44,015 nt of DNA from an uncultured Cocleimonas sp. (GCA_937974135.1 CALJIH010000006.1:1-44015); one strand, 5' to 3'. Shown: positions 31,474-41,471, numbered from the stretch's first letter. Made by a program: numbers and translations. Notes: generated by a model not told the origin, from the letters alone.

Positions 31474-32616
31474 TCAAACAAATGGGATGGGCTGATGTTG
31501 CTTATTCCACGGATTCGGACGTCTCCAACAACGTTGCGCTAATGTTGCATAAACTGCACGGAAATCAACCGTATGAACTAAATCACCATCTTTAAGATGT
31601 TGTGGCGCTAAACTAGGAGGTCGTCCATGGATGCCTCCACGAACTCTACCACCAATTGCGAAATGCGCCGCGGCTGAGCCATGATCTGTTCCGCCGCTAT
31701 TGTTCTCGGCAACTCGTCGCCCAAATTCAGAATAAGTAATCACCGTTACGTTATTCCACAAACCAGCACGTTTCATTGCATCACTAAACGCTTTTAATCC
31801 ACCACCAAGATGATTCATTAAATTATTATGCTGATCGGTTTGACTAGCATGCGTATCAAAACCTTCGAGAGACACTTTGTAAACAGGTGTATCCATTCCA
31901 TTTATAATCATTTGCGTCACTAATGCTAACTTACGACCAAAGCGACTGGTTGGAAAACGCACAGGTGAACGTTTACCGTAATGAATTTTACCTAATTGAT
32001 TCGCCGCCATATTGATTTGATTTTGCACGTTTAGCATATGCCTAAGCGGATCGTTTGATGCACTAAAATTACGTTTGTTTAGGTACTTTGTTTGGCGCAA
32101 AAATGTTGCAGGATCTTCCATCGCAACTGAGGAGCTATTTGCACCTGACATAGGGCCGAGATTATTATCGCCTAAAACAATGCCATTCACTGATCTTGGT
32201 CTAGCGGGTAAGACACGAGATAACCATCCTTTGTCTTCACCCAAACGAGTTGAAGCCGTTTCCCAAACATCGATAGAATGAAAATGTGAACGGCTTGGAT
32301 TCGCATATCCTACACCTTGAATCCATGCCATTTTACCCTCTTGCCATAAAGGCATTAGTGCCTTCAAGTAAGGGTTCATCGCCATATTATTTTTTAACGG
32401 AATACCATTCTTTACTGCAATCGAAGGTCTAGCACGAAAGTAGTGAGCATCTCGAAATGGAATCAAAGTGTTCAAGCCGTCATTTCCACCTTTCAGCTCA
32501 ACCATAACGACGATGTTGTCAGGTCTTTGACCTTGTTGTGTTCCTGCAAATGCACTAGGTACTACACTCGCGAGCGGAATTAAACTTGAATACTGTAAGA
32601 AATCGCGTCTATTCAT
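31474..32616 (-). CDS. DUF1501 family protein
   Basis: MNRRDFLQYSS Tat-like start; VVMVELKGGNDGLNTLIPF; EFGRRVAENNSGGTDHGSAAAHFAIGG. Confidence 0.9.
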   Translation of the reverse strand: MNRRDFLQYSSLIPLASVVPSAFAGTQQGQRPDNIVVMVELKGGNDGLNTLIPFRDAHYFRARPSIAVKNGIPLKNNMAMNPYLKALMPLWQEGKMAWIQGVGYANPSRSHFHSIDVWETASTRLGEDKGWLSRVLPARPRSVNGIVLGDNNLGPMSGANSSSVAMEDPATFLRQTKYLNKRNFSASNDPLRHMLNVQNQINMAANQLGKIHYGKRSPVRFPTSRFGRKLALVTQMIINGMDTPVYKVSLEGFDTHASQTDQHNNLMNHLGGGLKAFSDAMKRAGLWNNVTVITYSEFGRRVAENNSGGTDHGSAAAHFAIGGRVRGGIHGRPPSLAPQHLKDGDLVHTVDFRAVYATLAQRCWRRPNPWNKQHQPIPFV

Positions 32617-32620
32617 TATA

Positions 32621-33907
32621 TTATTTTAGCTGAAAAACAGGATCGAGCATTAATGCCCTTACCATTCTGCGCTTACCAGGAGTTGATGGCAAAGGAAGAA
32701 CTGGAGATAACGGCAATAACCATTTGATTACCTGCTCTCCAGAAGTTTTAGGTAAGTACGACTGCATCTTAGCCGAGGCTTGGCTATGGCGAGTAAGTTT
32801 ATTCAACAATGACGTTCTTACTAACAATGTTTGTGTATCGATCCAATTATTACCACCAGCCCAGCCTTTTACCGTAGGAGGATCAAATAGGTCTTGCCCT
32901 AATAGTTGTGATATATGCACTAACTCGGTATCAGGTAATTTAGGGAAAGGCAGAGACCGCAATGTACCGACTAGTAAATCAATGGGAGATTTAACTATTG
33001 TTCCTCTATACTTTGGAGACCAAAATGCTTCGCTGTTTAAGACACTCGAATACAGAGTATTGATATTATAATTAGATTTTTTGAATGCAGCTCCCCATGT
33101 TTTTATAAAGCGAGGATCAGGACGAGCATTACTTACAAATTCATGCCAAAACTTTTCAGCAATATATTCTGCGGTTCTTGGTTTTTCTAAAATAATATCG
33201 ATGATTTGATCGCCAGTGAATTTTCCTTTTCTGCCCATAAAAGTAACTGGTCGAAAATCATGTTTTTTCGCATCATAAACATAATTACCATGACGATCGA
33301 CACCCCAACCGGTAAATGCAATGGCCGCTGCTTTGATATCGTTTTCATTATAGTGGCCACGACCTAAGGTGAATAACTCCAGCAATTCACGCGCAAAGTT
33401 TTCGTTAGGACTGCCCTTAACATTCTCTGATCCGTCAAGATAGATCAGCATCGCTGGATCACGTGCTATTTTATGTAAAAGTGTACGAAAATTTCCCATC
33501 GCATTATCGCGCAACAACTTGTTTTGCGAATACATTAATTTAGGTTGTTCAACCTTCTCCAGGGATGAGGTGAAATGATTGTGCCAAAACAAGGTCATGC
33601 GCTCATTAACTGGCGTTTTGTTTTGCAATAAATGCACCATCCACCAACGCTTTAGAATGGTACTCTCACGCATCATAATTCTTCTAGCTTGCTTCTTACC
33701 AGATCCATTTTGCATCGACATACGTTGCATGTTTGCATAAGGTGTTAGTCTTGGCGGCGGTGGGGTTTTGGGCACAACTGGAGAGAGCAGAATCTTTACA
33801 GCTTCTGCACGAGTTTTACCTTCAAGTGCTTTAACACCTCCCCATTGCTGGCCTAATGCCGTACGCGATACGAGGTGCCGTGTATCAGAGAAACTCAGCC
33901 TTCCCAT
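32621..33907 (-). CDS. DUF1800 family protein
   Basis: RMTLFWHNHFTSS; NENFARELLELFTLGRGHYNENDIKAAAIAFTGW; KSPIDLLVGTLR; GWAGGNNWID. Confidence 0.92.
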   Translation of the reverse strand: MGRLSFSDTRHLVSRTALGQQWGGVKALEGKTRAEAVKILLSPVVPKTPPPPRLTPYANMQRMSMQNGSGKKQARRIMMRESTILKRWWMVHLLQNKTPVNERMTLFWHNHFTSSLEKVEQPKLMYSQNKLLRDNAMGNFRTLLHKIARDPAMLIYLDGSENVKGSPNENFARELLELFTLGRGHYNENDIKAAAIAFTGWGVDRHGNYVYDAKKHDFRPVTFMGRKGKFTGDQIIDIILEKPRTAEYIAEKFWHEFVSNARPDPRFIKTWGAAFKKSNYNINTLYSSVLNSEAFWSPKYRGTIVKSPIDLLVGTLRSLPFPKLPDTELVHISQLLGQDLFDPPTVKGWAGGNNWIDTQTLLVRTSLLNKLTRHSQASAKMQSYLPKTSGEQVIKWLLPLSPVLPLPSTPGKRRMVRALMLDPVFQLK

Positions 33908-34088
33908 TCCTTAGTCCTACCCATGTATCCCCGCAATACATAGAGTATTGCCAATTATTGTTGTTATTCATCGATTATTAAACGAAGCAACTCAGCATTG
34001 TTAAATCGTAACCATATCCAGAAATATTGATTTTGGAACGTATAACGCAAGTAACAAAATTATGTTGAACTGGCATTATACAGATGGC

Positions 34089-34427
34089 AGGCATGGAAGC
34101 AAATTTATGCACGATAACAATGAGATAGAAAAATTAGAAAAGGTACTAATTAACTTTCAAAAAGAATGGAAAGAAACCCAAAAAAAACGATCAAACAAAT
34201 GGCGCAAGCATTTTTTGATTAGCTTTATTGTTGCTGTAACGGCCTCCACATTGTTTCCTGCACTATGGTGGGTGAGTCTTGTCATTATTGCTTATTTTGC
34301 AGGCTCTTTATTTACTTTATTGCGTCAAAATGCAAAAACCAGCAATCAGATTCTTGAACATAAAAAACAATTACAACTGGTAAGATTACTTAGAAACTTC
34401 GAATCATCTCCATATTCTCAAAAATAA
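34089..34427 (+). CDS. Hypothetical small membrane protein
   Basis: ORF with a basic region then two hydrophobic segments; ORF track starts at 34062, start uncertain. Confidence 0.5.
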   Translation, partial: RHGSKFMHDNNEIEKLEKVLINFQKEWKETQKKRSNKWRKHFLISFIVAVTASTLFPALWWVSLVIIAYFAGSLFTLLRQNAKTSNQILEHKKQLQLVRLLRNFESSPYSQK

Positions 34428-34539
34428 CGAAAAAACCCTAGAAAACTGAAGCAATGAATTGGTGTATTTAGTTGATACACCTTGTATAATCGCGCGCCTT
34501 GGTTAAATCAACCCGAAAAACAACACAGAGATTACTGTC

Positions 34540-36357
34540 GTGATAGAGAATTTAAGAAACATTGCCATTATTGCCCACGTTGATCATGGTAAAACAACAC
34601 TAGTTGATAAAATGTTAGAGCAATCAGGCACTCTTGGCGAAAGAGCAGATATTTCTGAAAGAATGATGGACTCAAATGCTATCGAGCAAGAACGTGGTAT
34701 AACAATACTTGCAAAGAATACTGCAATTAAATGGAATGATTACCGCATTAATATTGTCGACACACCAGGCCATGCCGATTTTGGTGGAGAAGTAGAACGT
34801 GTGTTATCAATGGTTGATTCTGTATTGTTGTTGGTTGATGCAGTTGATGGGCCAATGCCTCAAACCAGATTCGTTACCTCTAAAGCATTCGCAATGGGTT
34901 TTAAGCCGATTGTAGTTATCAATAAAATTGATCGTCCAGGTGCACGTCCTGATTGGGCGCTAGATCAAACATTTGATCTTTTCGATAAACTTGGGGCAAC
35001 TGACGAACAATTAGATTTTCCTGTTGTTTATGCTTCCGCCATTAACGGTTACGCAGGCATGGAAGATTCGGTGGACAGTGGCGACATGACTCCTCTGTTC
35101 CAGACCATCGTTGACAGTGTCGCCCATCCAGATGTTGATCCTGATGCGCCATTCCAAATGCAAGTTTCTCAGCTTGATTATAACTCGTATACAGGTTTGA
35201 TCGGTATTGGTCGAATCAAGCAAGGCAAAATCAAGCGTAACAGCGCGATCAAAGTAATTGACGCTGAAGGCAAGATCCGTAATGGTCGTATTTTGCAGCC
35301 AATGGGATTCCATGGCCTTGAGCGTATTGAAGTTGAAGAAGCCCAAGCTGGTGACATTATTGCATTTACAGGTATGGATAAACTACATATCTCAGATACG
35401 CTTTGTGATCCAGATAACGTCGTTGCTCTGCCAGCGATGACGGTTGATGAACCTACGGTTAGCATGACTTTTCAGGTAAATAACTCACCCTTCGCAGGTA
35501 AAGAAGGCAAGTATGTTACCTCACGAAATATCCAAGAACGTTTAGATGAAGAACTGCTACACAATGTAGCTTTACGTGTCGAGCAAGGTGATGATATCGA
35601 TAAATTCAGAGTATCTGGGCGTGGTGAATTACACTTAGGTATCCTAATAGAAAATATGCGTCGCGAAGGCTTTGAAGTTGCAGTTTCTCGACCTGAAGTC
35701 GTGGTTCGTGGTGAAGGTGACAGTCGTGAAGAACCTTACGAAAACTTAACGATTGATATCGAAGAAAATCACCAAGGCAGTATCATGGAAAAAATGGGCG
35801 AACGAAAAGGTGCTCTGCAGAACATGGAAACTGATGGCAAAGGTCGAATTCGCCTTGAATATGTTATCCCTTCAAGAGGCTTAATTGGTTTTCAAACTGA
35901 ATTCATGACGCTTACCTCTGGTACTGGATTAATGTATCACTCGTTTGATCATTATGGCCCATTTATCAAAGAAGAAATTGGTCAACGCAGCAGCGGCGTA
36001 TTGGTTTCTAACTCAACCGGTAAAGCCTTAGCCTTTGCTATCTTCAATCTTCAAGAACGTGGCAAGATGTTTATTGATCACGCTCAAGAAGTATATGAAG
36101 GTCAAGTAGTTGGTATTCACAGCCGTGATAATGACTTGGTGGTTAACCCGCTTAAAGCGAAACAATTAAACAATATTCGTGCGGCAGGTACTGATGAAAA
36201 CTTGATATTAGTTAAACCTATCAAATTTACTTTAGAGCAAGCGCTAGAATTTGTGGATGATGACGAACTTGTTGAAATCACCCCTGAAAGCATTCGCATT
36301 CGTAAAAAGATTCTTAATGAAAGCATGCGCAAAGCAGCAACCCGTGGTAATAAATAA
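34540..36357 (+). CDS. typA: Ribosome-associated GTPase TypA/BipA
   Basis: [64 protein letters not shown]. Confidence 0.98.
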   Translation: MIENLRNIAIIAHVDHGKTTLVDKMLEQSGTLGERADISERMMDSNAIEQERGITILAKNTAIKWNDYRINIVDTPGHADFGGEVERVLSMVDSVLLLVDAVDGPMPQTRFVTSKAFAMGFKPIVVINKIDRPGARPDWALDQTFDLFDKLGATDEQLDFPVVYASAINGYAGMEDSVDSGDMTPLFQTIVDSVAHPDVDPDAPFQMQVSQLDYNSYTGLIGIGRIKQGKIKRNSAIKVIDAEGKIRNGRILQPMGFHGLERIEVEEAQAGDIIAFTGMDKLHISDTLCDPDNVVALPAMTVDEPTVSMTFQVNNSPFAGKEGKYVTSRNIQERLDEELLHNVALRVEQGDDIDKFRVSGRGELHLGILIENMRREGFEVAVSRPEVVVRGEGDSREEPYENLTIDIEENHQGSIMEKMGERKGALQNMETDGKGRIRLEYVIPSRGLIGFQTEFMTLTSGTGLMYHSFDHYGPFIKEEIGQRSSGVLVSNSTGKALAFAIFNLQERGKMFIDHAQEVYEGQVVGIHSRDNDLVVNPLKAKQLNNIRAAGTDENLILVKPIKFTLEQALEFVDDDELVEITPESIRIRKKILNESMRKAATRGNK

Positions 36358-36393
36358 TTTTTAATGTTAAAACAATCACTATAAAAATAACCT

Positions 36394-36414
36394 AAAAGAC
36401 ACCCCCCTACTTTT
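36394..36414 (+). repeat. C6-box intergenic repeat copy 10 (short form)
   Basis: AAAAGACACCCCCCTACTTTT followed by AAGGGGTTTT. Confidence 0.9.
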
Positions 36415-36768
36415 AAGGGGTTTTGCAAGCATCGTATTTATTGATTGTCATCCTAGCTACTTAGGACAATCCAGGCTCAGCGTGATTAGATTAATAAGCA
36501 CTAAAAGTAGCTGGATAGAAAATTTTATAAAAAAATAAAGATTTATCCGAATTTATAAGCAAATTCCTTGGTTATAAAATACTTATTCTGCAATCAATTG
36601 TTATCTAAAATTCATTCTTTTGTATTAATACCTATGTATTAATTCCTTCTAATACTTTTTCCTTAGCCGTAAAAGGCTATTAATTTAAATCATAAGGGTC
36701 TCTATAGTTTGTTATACGGTGTTGCGAGGGAATCGCTCTCCGTTAAACAAAAATAAATTTTATCTGAT

Positions 36769-36796
36769 TCTGGTTTAACAACAGATCTAAACCAGA
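36769..36796 (+). promoter_or_regulatory. 9-bp perfect inverted repeat in the leader of the small exported protein gene
   Basis: TCTGGTTTA-10 nt-TAAACCAGA, no T-run after. Confidence 0.5.
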
Positions 36797-36847
36797 CACT
36801 GTTAAAAATTATTTTTATTTTTATGTATTTTAATGAAGGAGATCATT

Positions 36848-37192
36848 ATGAAAGTTCAATTATTAACAGCAGTAGCAATCTTAGCTTTAACTTCTACATC
36901 AGCATTTGCTATGAAAGGCTATGGCCCTAAACCACAACCAGCATCTAAAACTACTTTAGATAACTACTCTAAAAATGCGTTAGCTATTGGTGATACAGCA
37001 GGAAGCGCTGGTAGCGGATACACAGGTTTCACTATCGATAGTTCTGGTGGTCGTGCAGTTGCTGGATCTATTTTGCTTACTGGTGGTGCTTGTGCTTGCG
37101 AATTTGACACTATTATCAACACGTCTCATAACGCTATCGCTGTAGGTGATGCTCTAGCAGGTTCTATACAAGTATCTACAATGTCTAAATAG
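36848..37192 (+). CDS. Small exported protein, candidate curlin/HfaA-like subunit
   Basis: GAAGGAGATCATTATG Shine-Dalgarno favours start 36848 over 36833; signal peptide ending SAFA; two related motifs NYSKNALAIGDTAGS and NTSHNAIAVGDALAGS. Confidence 0.7.
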   Translation: MKVQLLTAVAILALTSTSAFAMKGYGPKPQPASKTTLDNYSKNALAIGDTAGSAGSGYTGFTIDSSGGRAVAGSILLTGGACACEFDTIINTSHNAIAVGDALAGSIQVSTMSK

Positions 37193-37246
37193 TCAAAAGC
37201 TAATTTAGTAGAAAACTGATATACGGACGATAGAGGATTTTTAGAA

Positions 37247-37672
37247 ATGAAAATTAAAAGATTAAAAGACATTATCAAATATATGTCATTAAACCTTGGA
37301 TCATTGAAGATTAAAACTTCTATTGTCTGTGTATTTTTATTGTTTTTCTCAAGTATAAGTTTTGCCAATAGGTTTAATCCACCATCATTAGATTTTCCGC
37401 TACAGGAGTTTGATTCACGAATAGACGGAAATATTTTTAATGTGGATTTCCTGATAGCTCACATCGTAAACAATGGCAGAAAAACAGTGAGGGAAACAGG
37501 CGAGATTATCAATTCATTGGAAGATTTATTACAAGACACCGCTATTTTCACAAACAGTAATGACACAGGTACTCCAGCTGCAGGTTCAGTAATAATACCT
37601 CCCGGCACTTCCGCAGATACGATAATTATACTAAATCAAAATGAAGGGGATTCAATAGCAATACAGCGTTAA
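37247..37672 (+). CDS. Small exported protein with curlin-like C-terminal motif
   Basis: Hydrophobic export signal ending SISFA; C-terminus IIILNQNEGDSIAIQR resembles a curlin repeat. Confidence 0.6.
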   Translation: MKIKRLKDIIKYMSLNLGSLKIKTSIVCVFLLFFSSISFANRFNPPSLDFPLQEFDSRIDGNIFNVDFLIAHIVNNGRKTVRETGEIINSLEDLLQDTAIFTNSNDTGTPAAGSVIIPPGTSADTIIILNQNEGDSIAIQR

Positions 37673-37722
37673 TACTATTAATAAATTAAAAAAATAAAAT
37701 TATAACAAACAAGGATAAAGTC

Positions 37723-39081
37723 ATGTGCGAATGGAGAATAAAATTAAATGTGGTCTGCATCACAGTGCTTTTGAGCGCTTGTTCTGCCACAAATACTCGT
37801 AATGAGTTTAGCAATCATATTGAGTACCCTTCTGTTACTCAAACAAGAGCAACAAACATATTAGCCTGTTTTGGAGATATGCTTACTGCTTATCGCACTA
37901 AAGGTAACACTACAAACCCATTAAGATTGGCAGTAATAGATGTAAAAGACGCCACTAGTGTCTCATCTGCAAGCTATCCAAACAATGAGATTCCTTATAA
38001 TTTTACCGATATGACTTTGGGTTTAGTGTCGCGCATAGGTGGCCCAATTCGTATTGCACACATTCCAAAAAGTAATGAATTACTTGATGCTGCAAGATAT
38101 AAAAGCATCGATCCTAAAGGCAACCCTTTCTTAGGCTTATACAAACCATCACATTACAATTACGCAACAATACAACTTTACGGTGCTTTAACAGAATACG
38201 ATCGTATTCTTAGTAATAACAAAAACAGCGCTACAGGCGCATTTGAATTTGGTAGTGGTACGGGCGAAACAAATTTAGAAGCCACATCTAATAAAGTGAC
38301 GAATGTAGCTCGTATGACTATGGATTTTAGAATTGCCAGTTCTAGTGTTGGTGATGTAGTCAACAATAGTAGCTCCACAAATACAGTTCAAGTATATCAA
38401 AAAGGTAAAGACCTATCTTTTGGCTTGAGCGTAGATGGCAACTCAGTTGGATATAGCTCAGAAAGATCCATAGTAGATGCCAGACATAAAGCAATTAGGT
38501 TATTAATTGAATGGGGAATCGTTGAAGCACTAGGAAGATATACCTATGTGCCTTATTGGAAATGCCTTCCAAATTCAAGAAATAGATCTCAAATTGGCTT
38601 TAAAGATATTGTTGCATCTGACAGTTTGTATGATTTTAGCAATATGCTTTTAAGAGCTGGTTCAATTTTCAAGAACCAAGAATCAAATCCAGCCTTAGTA
38701 GATAGGAGAGATAAACTCTTAATTAACGCCGTTATGTCTGACTTTATGAATGCAGAATATATAGATGATGGTGTTCGTAAAACAGTAAGAAGACCTGAAA
38801 AAGACACTCCTTTGGTTCAACGTAAAGTTGTTGACGGTAAAGTTATTGACACAAAGTCTATGATTGATGGAAAAAGTACGGTCAGAAGAAATCTACTGAA
38901 CCATTATCGAGTAGATAATCGCTTTGCTAAAATGTCAGATAGCGTCTTATTAAAAAACCTTCACCAACAATTTATCAAAGCAAGAATTATAGATAAGAAA
39001 GATCCAGTTATGGGGTTAAATACCTATATGGCTCTGTGGTTGAATGTACCCGTAAAAAAAGGAGCTCGCTGGAATCGATAG
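37723..39081 (+). CDS. CsgG/HfaB-like outer-membrane lipoprotein with extended C-terminal domain
   Basis: Lipobox LLSAC; LRLAVIDVKDAT; TIQLYGALTEYDR; ARMTMDFRIASSSVGDVVNNSS; RHKAIRLLIEWGIVEALGRYTYVPYWKCL. Confidence 0.65.
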   Translation: MCEWRIKLNVVCITVLLSACSATNTRNEFSNHIEYPSVTQTRATNILACFGDMLTAYRTKGNTTNPLRLAVIDVKDATSVSSASYPNNEIPYNFTDMTLGLVSRIGGPIRIAHIPKSNELLDAARYKSIDPKGNPFLGLYKPSHYNYATIQLYGALTEYDRILSNNKNSATGAFEFGSGTGETNLEATSNKVTNVARMTMDFRIASSSVGDVVNNSSSTNTVQVYQKGKDLSFGLSVDGNSVGYSSERSIVDARHKAIRLLIEWGIVEALGRYTYVPYWKCLPNSRNRSQIGFKDIVASDSLYDFSNMLLRAGSIFKNQESNPALVDRRDKLLINAVMSDFMNAEYIDDGVRKTVRRPEKDTPLVQRKVVDGKVIDTKSMIDGKSTVRRNLLNHYRVDNRFAKMSDSVLLKNLHQQFIKARIIDKKDPVMGLNTYMALWLNVPVKKGARWNR

Positions 39082-39154
39082 ACTTTTAAATAACTACACG
39101 GGATAGATCAATTATCCTCATGTTTAAAGTCAATACTTCCACTAGAAGAAAGTC

Positions 39155-39538
39155 GTGAATAATTTATATCGAAAAATCGCACAAATTATTTTATCAATCT
39201 TACTGACTTCATTGGTGGTGCCATCGGTATTTGCAGCGATCGCTTTTTCAGGGGATTCAGTTAACTCTCTATCAGTTTCCAGTAATCGCTCAGAAAATAG
39301 CTATCAATATCTCATCGAAATTGATATCAAAGGTATAGATACTTCCAAGGTTACCTTTGAGATCGAGTATCAAACGCTATATCTCTTAGCTTATCAAGGA
39401 AGTATAGTGTCAGAAGTTGCAATTTCAGGAGCACAAGTCATGCGTTTAGCCTATGACTTCCCAACCAATGCCGATCTTAAAAATTATTTCAGAATAAATC
39501 ATCCCAATAAAATTATTATCAGTATTCCAAAGGCTTGA
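39155..39538 (+). CDS. Exported Hsp20/alpha-crystallin-like protein
   Basis: Signal peptide (..VPSVFA), then YQYLIEIDIKGIDTSKVTFEIEYQTLYLLAYQG...MRLAYDFPTNADLKNYFRINHPNKIIISIPKA, matching the sHSP layout; start is GTG. Confidence 0.65.
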   Translation: MNNLYRKIAQIILSILLTSLVVPSVFAAIAFSGDSVNSLSVSSNRSENSYQYLIEIDIKGIDTSKVTFEIEYQTLYLLAYQGSIVSEVAISGAQVMRLAYDFPTNADLKNYFRINHPNKIIISIPKA

Positions 39539-39627
39539 TCGTCTTTTAAGCAATCAATTCAATTCTCAAAACCTCTATATAAACTTGGCATATACTTTAA
39601 CTATCTAATATTAGAAATGAGTTATTT

Positions 39628-40203
39628 ATGTTTAAGAAACTACTGGTCTTTGTATTATTATTTACTTTACCTACCATTTCAGTTTTAGCGCATACTGAAC
39701 ACGAAGAAATTCAAGTAAAAAGTTCATTTGAAGTTAATAGTCGGCAGCAATTAAGCGCAATTTCAATGGTATGGTTGTATGACACTTTTTCTAGTGAAGA
39801 TATGCTTCAACATGAAAAAGACATCAATCGCCTTGCCAAGGTGCTCATTAGCGATCTATCTCGGTTTAATTTTTACACGCGCTTAAATTCTGGAGATCGT
39901 CGTTTAGTAGCCAATAGAATCAATAAATACAAACTGAGAAAAGTGAAAGATAAGGACAACAACCTTGCATTAGAATTAAGTTTCACCTTGTTAATTAATA
40001 AACCGATTGATATTTCTAAAATAAAAAACATTAAGATAGATCATTCAGACCCAACGGGCAGAGGCATTCTTTTTTATGACAAAGCAGAAGATATCAGTCT
40101 AGCTACAGTCTTAAAATCCAAGTGCAGGTCTAAGCTAAAAGAGAAGGCTGAGTTTATAGAAGGACAATTTCCACAAATTGCTAATGTCACTTGTCGAACT
40201 TAA
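39628..40203 (+). CDS. Exported DUF1007-like protein
   Basis: Signal peptide; AHTEHEEIQVKSSFEVNSRQQLSAISMVWLYDTFSSEDML is a DUF1007-type N-terminus. Confidence 0.65.
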   Translation: MFKKLLVFVLLFTLPTISVLAHTEHEEIQVKSSFEVNSRQQLSAISMVWLYDTFSSEDMLQHEKDINRLAKVLISDLSRFNFYTRLNSGDRRLVANRINKYKLRKVKDKDNNLALELSFTLLINKPIDISKIKNIKIDHSDPTGRGILFYDKAEDISLATVLKSKCRSKLKEKAEFIEGQFPQIANVTCRT

Positions 40204-40251
40204 TGTGATAATTAAGATACTAACTAAAGAATAAACCACAGGATTAGCTCT

Positions 40252-41442
40252 ATGAATATCAGAAAACTTCATTTTTTTGCGTTTCTACAATTGTCCTTAA
40301 TTCTATTCTTGACGGCATGTGGAGGTGGCTCATCAAACGACTTTACCGAGCCTGAAGATCCGCCAGCTTCTGAACTAAATCGTGGCGACCTAATCAGTAG
40401 CAGCTTTATAAGCAACAATCAGATTCTGCTTCGACCATACTCAGTTGATTCTTATAAAATTATTTATTCAACGGTTGACACCAATAATAATCAAATAAAC
40501 GCATCAGGTTTGTTAAGTATCCCTAAAAAAGCCTTAGGAGCGAAAAGTCCGTTAGTAAGTTACCAACATGGCACCATTTTTACTGATGCTAGAGCCCCTT
40601 CTAACGATATTAGCTCAATCCAAGGTATTGGAGTATTAGCAGGAGCAGGCTATATCGTAAGTTCACCAGATTACTTGGGTTACGCTGAATCTACAGCAAT
40701 TTTGCATCCTTATGTTCACGCAGATAGTTTGGCCAGCGCATCTATAGACATGCTTCGTGCCAGCAAAGCGTTTTTGGCTAACCAAAATATAGAAATAAAT
40801 GATCAGTTATTTCTTGCGGGCTATTCAGAGGGAGGTTACGCAACCATTGCTTTGCAGAGAGAACTCCAAAATAGCTTTTCTTCTGAATTCACCGTAACCG
40901 CATCTGCTGCAGGCGCTGGCCCATACAGTTTATTGGAATCAGCAAGATTCTTTGCAAACCTACCAATTAACAATAACCCTTCTTATATGAGTTTTGTGAT
41001 CAAAGCCTACGATACAATTTACTCGTTAGATCAAATTGATGAAATATACCAAGCGCCATTCCGTGACATCATTAATACTTCATTTGATGGCTCAAGATCT
41101 GGCAGTCAAATAGATGCACTATTAACATCGACAACAGCCGATTTATTCGAACCAGAGTTTTTGAGTATTCTACAAGGCTCCGAAAGTCATCCGCTTAAAG
41201 ATGCATTAGCATTAAATAATGTTTTTGATTGGAGACCAAATGCACCGACACGTTTATATCATGATGTTCAAGACGAGATTGTGCCTTATAGCAATACCGT
41301 AAAAGCATTAGAGAGCATGCAAGCAAATGGGGCTACGGATGTTAGTTTGAGAACATGCCCTTTAAATGGACATGTCGCATGTGCGGTCCCTTATGTGTTA
41401 GATGCGTTGAGCTTCTTAAATACCTATGCAGAAGATTTATAG
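40252..41442 (+). CDS. Lipoprotein alpha/beta hydrolase (secretory-lipase-like)
   Basis: Lipobox LTACGGG; SYQHGTIF; FLAGYSEGGYATIAL (GxSxG); late His in NGHVAC. Confidence 0.85.
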   Translation: MNIRKLHFFAFLQLSLILFLTACGGGSSNDFTEPEDPPASELNRGDLISSSFISNNQILLRPYSVDSYKIIYSTVDTNNNQINASGLLSIPKKALGAKSPLVSYQHGTIFTDARAPSNDISSIQGIGVLAGAGYIVSSPDYLGYAESTAILHPYVHADSLASASIDMLRASKAFLANQNIEINDQLFLAGYSEGGYATIALQRELQNSFSSEFTVTASAAGAGPYSLLESARFFANLPINNNPSYMSFVIKAYDTIYSLDQIDEIYQAPFRDIINTSFDGSRSGSQIDALLTSTTADLFEPEFLSILQGSESHPLKDALALNNVFDWRPNAPTRLYHDVQDEIVPYSNTVKALESMQANGATDVSLRTCPLNGHVACAVPYVLDALSFLNTYAEDL

Positions 41443-41471
41443 TATTAGCTGTTAAAAGAATACATTCTTTT

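Noticed and set aside
36833-36847. Upstream ATG at 36833 as start of the small exported protein
   Set aside because: The GAAGGAGAT Shine-Dalgarno overlaps it and is ideally spaced for the ATG at 36848, which also gives a clean signal peptide.
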